A model generated the notes under the pieces. It worked only from the letters and a program-made list of their open reading frames with translations. It had not been told where the DNA came from and did no database searches. Made by a program: the position numbers and the translations under genes. This document shows positions 60,579-64,000 of a DNA stretch of 64,000 nucleotides, in pieces; the first letter of the stretch is position 1; each line of letters begins with the position of its first letter. Source of the stretch: a bacterium (GTDB taxonomy: Bacteria > Bacillota > Bacilli > Lactobacillales > Streptococcaceae); contig CAJNBW010000008.1 of assembly GCA_905221105.1 (NCBI GenBank), positions 1 through 64,000 on the forward strand, read 5' to 3'.

Positions 60579-61277
60579 ATGAAAAAGAAAACCTATATCA
60601 AATTGATGGCAGCGACTGTATTGGCTTCTACCTTACTATTAGGAGCTTGTGGAAATAAAAAAGAAACAACTCAAGCAAGCAGTTCTGCTAAGACAAGCCA
60701 GTCATCAAGCTCTAAAGCAACTTCTTCTAACAAAGAAAGCAAGACTCAGAAATCCTCAAGTTCAGCTTCATCTGAAAAGACTAAGGCATCTACTGATCAA
60801 TCTTCAGCAACTGCAACGCCATCACAAGCGGCACCTGCACCAGAGCAAAGACAAGGTCAAGAGGTGTCTAATCAACAGGCGGCTAGTCAACAAACTCCTG
60901 CTCAGACTCCTTCAACTCAACAGGCTCTTCAAGCCCAGTCTAACCAATCAAGCTATGATTCAACAACTGACCGCAAACTTCAAGACAAGCAAGCAGAGCA
61001 AAATAAACGCTACAAGGGTGTTTTAACCATGGTAGATGGTGATTTCTCAGCTGCAGCGGGCAATTGGAAGGGAGCCAATGGTGAAACCATTACAGTTTCA
61101 TCAGGAGGTCAATTTACAGTAGAATCTGCTGATGGAAAGAAAGAAAACTACTCTATTAGAGGCTATTCTTATACTCTTGATGATGGTAAGTATAATGCCA
61201 AAATCGGTGGAGGAAAAGTCATCCAAATTACAACAGGAGCGGATGGCAAGGTTTCCAGTGTTGCTTTGAATCAATAA
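60579..61277 (+). CDS. Lipoprotein with Ser/Gln-rich linker and C-terminal beta domain
   Basis: The 232-residue protein has a lipobox LGAC (Cys24), a low-complexity Ser/Thr/Gln/Ala linker (about 30-130) and a small C-terminal domain (about 145-232, DFSAAAGNWKGANGETITV) resembling DUF6287-type domains of streptococcal lipoproteins. Function unknown; the linker suggests a surface-exposed domain held away from the membrane. It has its own promoter and an upstream SigX box. AAAGGAG precedes the ATG. Confidence 0.85.
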   Translation: MKKKTYIKLMAATVLASTLLLGACGNKKETTQASSSAKTSQSSSSKATSSNKESKTQKSSSSASSEKTKASTDQSSATATPSQAAPAPEQRQGQEVSNQQAASQQTPAQTPSTQQALQAQSNQSSYDSTTDRKLQDKQAEQNKRYKGVLTMVDGDFSAAAGNWKGANGETITVSSGGQFTVESADGKKENYSIRGYSYTLDDGKYNAKIGGGKVIQITTGADGKVSSVALNQ

Positions 61278-61312
61278 TAGCTCTCAGTATTTGAATTTTT
61301 ACAATCAATGAA

Positions 61313-61347
61313 AATCCGTCAGCTCAATAAGAGTTGACGGATTATTT
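61313..61347. terminator. Bidirectional terminator after the lipoprotein gene
   Basis: AATCCGTCA-G-CTC pairs with GAG-T-TGACGGATT with a T-rich tail, between convergent genes. Confidence 0.8.
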
Positions 61348-61898
61348 TATACTTGTACTTGGGTTAAAAATTCTTCTGTAGTAAGAATTTGAGCAAACTC
61401 ATCTTGTAGAGAAAGGAGATTAATCTCATGGATAGTCTCAGGAGAGATGGACTTACCGTTTTTGTTAGACAGGGTAAAACTGGCAGTAGCATCTGCTAGT
61501 AAAGTGACTTCAAAACCAAGATTTGCTGCCATTCGTGTCGTAGTAGATACACAATGAGGCAGCGTCAGACCAACAACGACTAAATGACAAATCTGATTTG
61601 TTAGTAAATATGTTTCAAGATTTGTCCCAATAAAGGCGCTATTAACCTTTTTTGGAAAGACAGGTTCGGAAGCAACTGGTTCAAATCCACCTTTAAACTT
61701 CTGATTTTGTTTGTTATGAAATTGCGACTGGGGATTGTCAGATATGTGTTGAACATGTAAGACTGGAAGAGCGTGTTTACGAAAGTATGCCAGTACCCTC
61801 AATGCTTGTTGTTCAGCTTGAGGGTTGTTCCGTTCTCCCCAGATAGGGTTATCAAATGCTTTTTGCATATCGATAATCAGTAGAGCAGTATGAACCAT
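61347..61898 (-). CDS. Isochorismatase-family cysteine hydrolase
   Basis: The 183-residue protein has the family triad pattern: Asp in LLIIDMQKAF near the N-terminus and Cys in LPHCVSTTTRMA. Start at 61898, one base after the dus stop, chosen over an upstream ATG inside dus. Substrate unknown (nicotinamidase-like or a general amidohydrolase). Probably cotranscribed with dus and hslO. Confidence 0.85.
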   Translation of the reverse strand: MVHTALLIIDMQKAFDNPIWGERNNPQAEQQALRVLAYFRKHALPVLHVQHISDNPQSQFHNKQNQKFKGGFEPVASEPVFPKKVNSAFIGTNLETYLLTNQICHLVVVGLTLPHCVSTTTRMAANLGFEVTLLADATASFTLSNKNGKSISPETIHEINLLSLQDEFAQILTTEEFLTQVQV

Positions 61899-61899
61899 T

Positions 61900-62880
61900 T
61901 TAAGCTTTATCCAACTGCAATAGTGCTTCAATCTCTGCTAGGGTGCTAGCTTGTGAAATAGCTCCACGGAGTTTGGCAGCGCCAGATGTTCCACGGAGGT
62001 AGTGAGGAGCGAGGCCACGGAATTCACGAACTGCGACATTTTCCCCTTTGAGGTTAATCAAGCGTTTCAAGTGTTCGTAGGCGATTTTCATCTTGTCTTC
62101 AAAGGTCAAATCAGGGAGGATTTCTCCTGTTTCAAAGTAATGGTTGATTTGGTTGAAGAGGTAAGGATTCCCCATGGCAGCGCGGCCAATCATGACTGCG
62201 TCAGCGCCGACTTCTTCGATACGCTGTTTGGCTTCTTGGACCGTACGGATGTCACCGTTGGCGATGAATGGAATTTTTGTCAGTGCTTGAGCGACCTTGT
62301 GAAGGGTCTCAAGGTCTGCGTGACCAGTATACATTTGTTCGCGGGTACGACCGTGCATGGCGAGGGCAGAAACACCTGCAGCTTCAGCAGCCAGGGCATT
62401 TTCTACTGCAAGTGATGGGTCAGCCCAGCCGGTACGCATTTTGACAGTAAGGGGGATATCAAGGACAGACTGGACCTTGTTGATGATAGAGTAAATCTTA
62501 TCTGGATTCTTGAGCCACATAGCGCCAGCTTCGTTCTTCACGATTTTATTAACTGGGCAGCCCATGTTGATATCCACGATATCGGTCTTGGTGTTTTCTT
62601 GGATGAATTCTGCTGCGCGTGCTAGGCTGTCTTCATCACTACCAAAAAGTTGGATAGAAACAGGGTTTTCGCCCTCATCGATATGAAGCATATGCAAGGT
62701 TTTTTCATTGTTGTATTGGATTCCCTTGTCAGAGACCATTTCCATGACAACGAGTCCAGCTCCGAGTTCTTTTGCGATGGTACGAAAGGCTGAGTTGGTC
62801 ACGCCAGCCATAGGCGCTAAAACGGTACGATTGGGAATCTCAACATTGCCAATCATAAAAGGTGTATTAAGATTTGTCAC
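61900..62880 (-). CDS. dus: tRNA-dihydrouridine synthase
   Basis: FMN enzyme that reduces uridine in tRNA D-loops. The 326-residue TIM barrel has [11 protein letters not shown], the catalytic Cys in NMGCPVNK (about 108) and MRTGW. Start assigned to GTG 62880, 9 bp after GGAGG; it overlaps the hslO end by 14 bp. ATG further upstream would lie deeper in hslO without a ribosome site. Confidence 0.95.
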   Translation of the reverse strand: MTNLNTPFMIGNVEIPNRTVLAPMAGVTNSAFRTIAKELGAGLVVMEMVSDKGIQYNNEKTLHMLHIDEGENPVSIQLFGSDEDSLARAAEFIQENTKTDIVDINMGCPVNKIVKNEAGAMWLKNPDKIYSIINKVQSVLDIPLTVKMRTGWADPSLAVENALAAEAAGVSALAMHGRTREQMYTGHADLETLHKVAQALTKIPFIANGDIRTVQEAKQRIEEVGADAVMIGRAAMGNPYLFNQINHYFETGEILPDLTFEDKMKIAYEHLKRLINLKGENVAVREFRGLAPHYLRGTSGAAKLRGAISQASTLAEIEALLQLDKA

Positions 62881-63739
62881 GAATGAGTTCCTCCAGGTCG
62901 TTTTCATCAAAGTTGTAAGTAGTTTGGCAGAATTGACAAGTGATTTCTGCCCCGTGGTCTTCCTCTTTCATTTCCTGTAAGTCTGAGCTTGGAAGGCTGG
63001 CAAGAGCGTTCATAAAGCGATCATGGCTACAGTCACATTGGAAACGGATTTCTTCTTCAGAAAGACGCTTGTAGACCTCGTCACCGTAGATAGCTTTAAG
63101 GAGGGCTTCGATATGGTCTTCACTTTCCAGAAGGGTTGAGATAGCTGGCATTTCTTGGATGCGTTTTTCAAAGCGAGCAATCTCTTCTTCCTTGGCTCCC
63201 GGCAAGACTTGAACTAGGAAACCACCTGCAACCTTGACCTTGTCTTCTTCGTCCAAAAGGACATTGAGGCCGACTGCTGAAGGTGTTTGTTGGCTTTCGG
63301 TCAGGTAAAAGACCAGGTCTTCACCGATTTCCCCAGAAATGAGAGGAGTCATGGAGTTGTAAGGATTTCCAGTACCGTAGTCTGTGATAACGAGGAATTG
63401 GCCATTGCCGACAAAAGGTCCGACTAGGACTTCACCAGTTGCAGTTTTTTTGATGTCAACACCAGGATTTTGAACGTAGCCTTTGACATTCCCCTTGGTA
63501 TCTGCGACCGTGATGATGGCACCGAGAGAGCTCGATCCCAGCACCTTAACTGTTAGTTTGGTATTCCCTTTTTCATTGGCTGCGAGAATCTGGCTAGCGA
63601 TAAGAGTTCGACCAAGCGCTACAGTTGAGCTGGCTTGGGTTTGGTGTTTTTCTTGAGCAGTGCGGACGGTTTCTGTGCTATCAAGGACAAAAGCACGAAA
63701 GGCTCCACTTTCTGATATAGTTTTAATAATTTTATCCAT
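62867..63739 (-). CDS. hslO: Redox-regulated chaperone Hsp33
   Basis: Hsp33 is a holdase activated by disulfide formation. The 290-residue protein starts [20 protein letters not shown] and ends with the zinc site CDC...CQFC. The frame extends upstream, but that region is intergenic: an extended -10 TGCTAAAAT (TAAAAT at 63747-63752) lies there and no ribosome site is visible, suggesting a leaderless mRNA. First gene of hslO-dus-hydrolase. Confidence 0.95.
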   Translation of the reverse strand: MDKIIKTISESGAFRAFVLDSTETVRTAQEKHQTQASSTVALGRTLIASQILAANEKGNTKLTVKVLGSSSLGAIITVADTKGNVKGYVQNPGVDIKKTATGEVLVGPFVGNGQFLVITDYGTGNPYNSMTPLISGEIGEDLVFYLTESQQTPSAVGLNVLLDEEDKVKVAGGFLVQVLPGAKEEEIARFEKRIQEMPAISTLLESEDHIEALLKAIYGDEVYKRLSEEEIRFQCDCSHDRFMNALASLPSSDLQEMKEEDHGAEITCQFCQTTYNFDENDLEELIRDKS

Positions 63740-63785
63740 AGCTACTATTTTAGCATAAAAATGCCCAAAGGGGGAGCCGTGTGTT

Positions 63786-63821
63786 TGCTGATTTTCAGGA
63801 TAATGGACCAGGAAATCAGCA
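63786..63821. repeat. Inverted repeat in the hslO/regulator gap
   Basis: TGCTGATTT (63786-63794) and AAATCAGCA (63813-63821) are exact complements 18 bp apart without a T-run, between divergent genes; operator-like. Confidence 0.6.
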
Positions 63822-63903
63822 TGAAAATAAAAAGAGAAACAGATTATTTCAGCATTTCTAAGATTTATGCTATGCTTAAGGTAGAAAATGAAAGGGGTAA
63901 CAA

Positions 63904-64000
63904 ATGTATTTAGGAGACTTGATGGAAAAGGCCGAATCTGGCCAATTTTCAATCCTTTCCTTTCTATTACAAGAGTCTCAGACGACCGTCAAGGCTGTAA
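63904..64000 (+). CDS. 5' end of a probable transcriptional regulator (cut by window edge)
   Basis: 32 codons are present ([20 protein letters not shown]...), preceded by AAAGGGG. The start resembles, from memory, streptococcal Mga/MgrA-type HTH regulators, with the HTH just beginning. Too little sequence for a firm family call. Divergent from hslO. Confidence 0.55.
   Translation, partial: MYLGDLMEKAESGQFSILSFLLQESQTTVKAV

Overview
The window is a contiguous piece of a low-GC Gram-positive chromosome spanning the replication origin of a mitis-group Streptococcus (S. mitis / S. pseudopneumoniae / S. pneumoniae type). Supporting evidence: the gene order pth-mfd-rqcP-divIC-tilS-hpt-ftsH-comX on one side of dnaA and parB-htrA-rlmH-tRNA-Arg-comCDE on the other; a BOX repeat; choline-binding repeats in CbpD; and competence promoter signals (ComE direct repeats, SigX cin-boxes). 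The comC product is a CSP variant ([17 protein letters not shown]) that is neither of the two common pneumococcal pherotypes, so a mitis-group relative is more likely than a typical pneumococcus. Species assignment is inference.

Layout. 1-13.3 kb (minus strand): the 5' end of a tRNA-Glu at the edge with its strong promoter (probably the start of an rRNA operon outside the window), comX, then a housekeeping cluster (ftsH, hpt, tilS, a serine hydrolase, a 40-aa protein, divIC, rqcP, mfd, pth), ychF, a DUF951 gene and dnaN. 13.3-15.1 kb: dnaA flanked by DnaA-box clusters (oriC). 15.1-20.5 kb: parB, htrA (CiaR box), rlmH, tRNA-Arg, comCDE, tRNA-Glu and tRNA-Asn. 20.5-32.5 kb: a TetR/YhgE pair with two matching operators, a YfhO membrane protein, an ABC-F ATPase, trpS, guaB, recF and yaaA. 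32.5-43.8 kb: an M16 peptidase pair, a RodZ-like protein, pgsA, the ECF energy module (ecfA1-ecfA2-ecfT), mreCD, pcsB, rpsB and tsf. 43.8-54 kb: a BOX element, cysK, yigZ, comFA-comFC, hpf, gdpP-rplI-dnaB-veg and cbpD. 54-60 kb: a TPP-riboswitch-controlled pyrimidine/thiamine-precursor ABC transporter, then ctsR-clpC. 60-64 kb: a small membrane protein, a lipoprotein behind an orphan cin-box, an isochorismatase-like hydrolase, dus, hslO and the start of a regulator.

How it fits together. The window combines replication initiation (DnaA, DnaN, ParB with three parS-like sites, DnaB, RecF) with most of the competence regulatory circuit (ComCDE -> ComX -> ComFA/ComFC/CbpD) and its brake HtrA under CiaR. 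Proximity to oriC ties competence gene dosage to replication. A second theme is envelope growth: DivIC, MreCD, RodZ-like, PcsB (WalR box), GdpP, PgsA. No insertion sequence, prophage, CRISPR array or other island is visible. The less explained signals are an orphan SigX promoter with a 10-codon ORF, three genes whose promoters imply leaderless mRNAs, several unexplained inverted repeats in promoter regions, and an ABC-F protein with a degenerate second Walker A. I did not find a clearly new multi-gene system.
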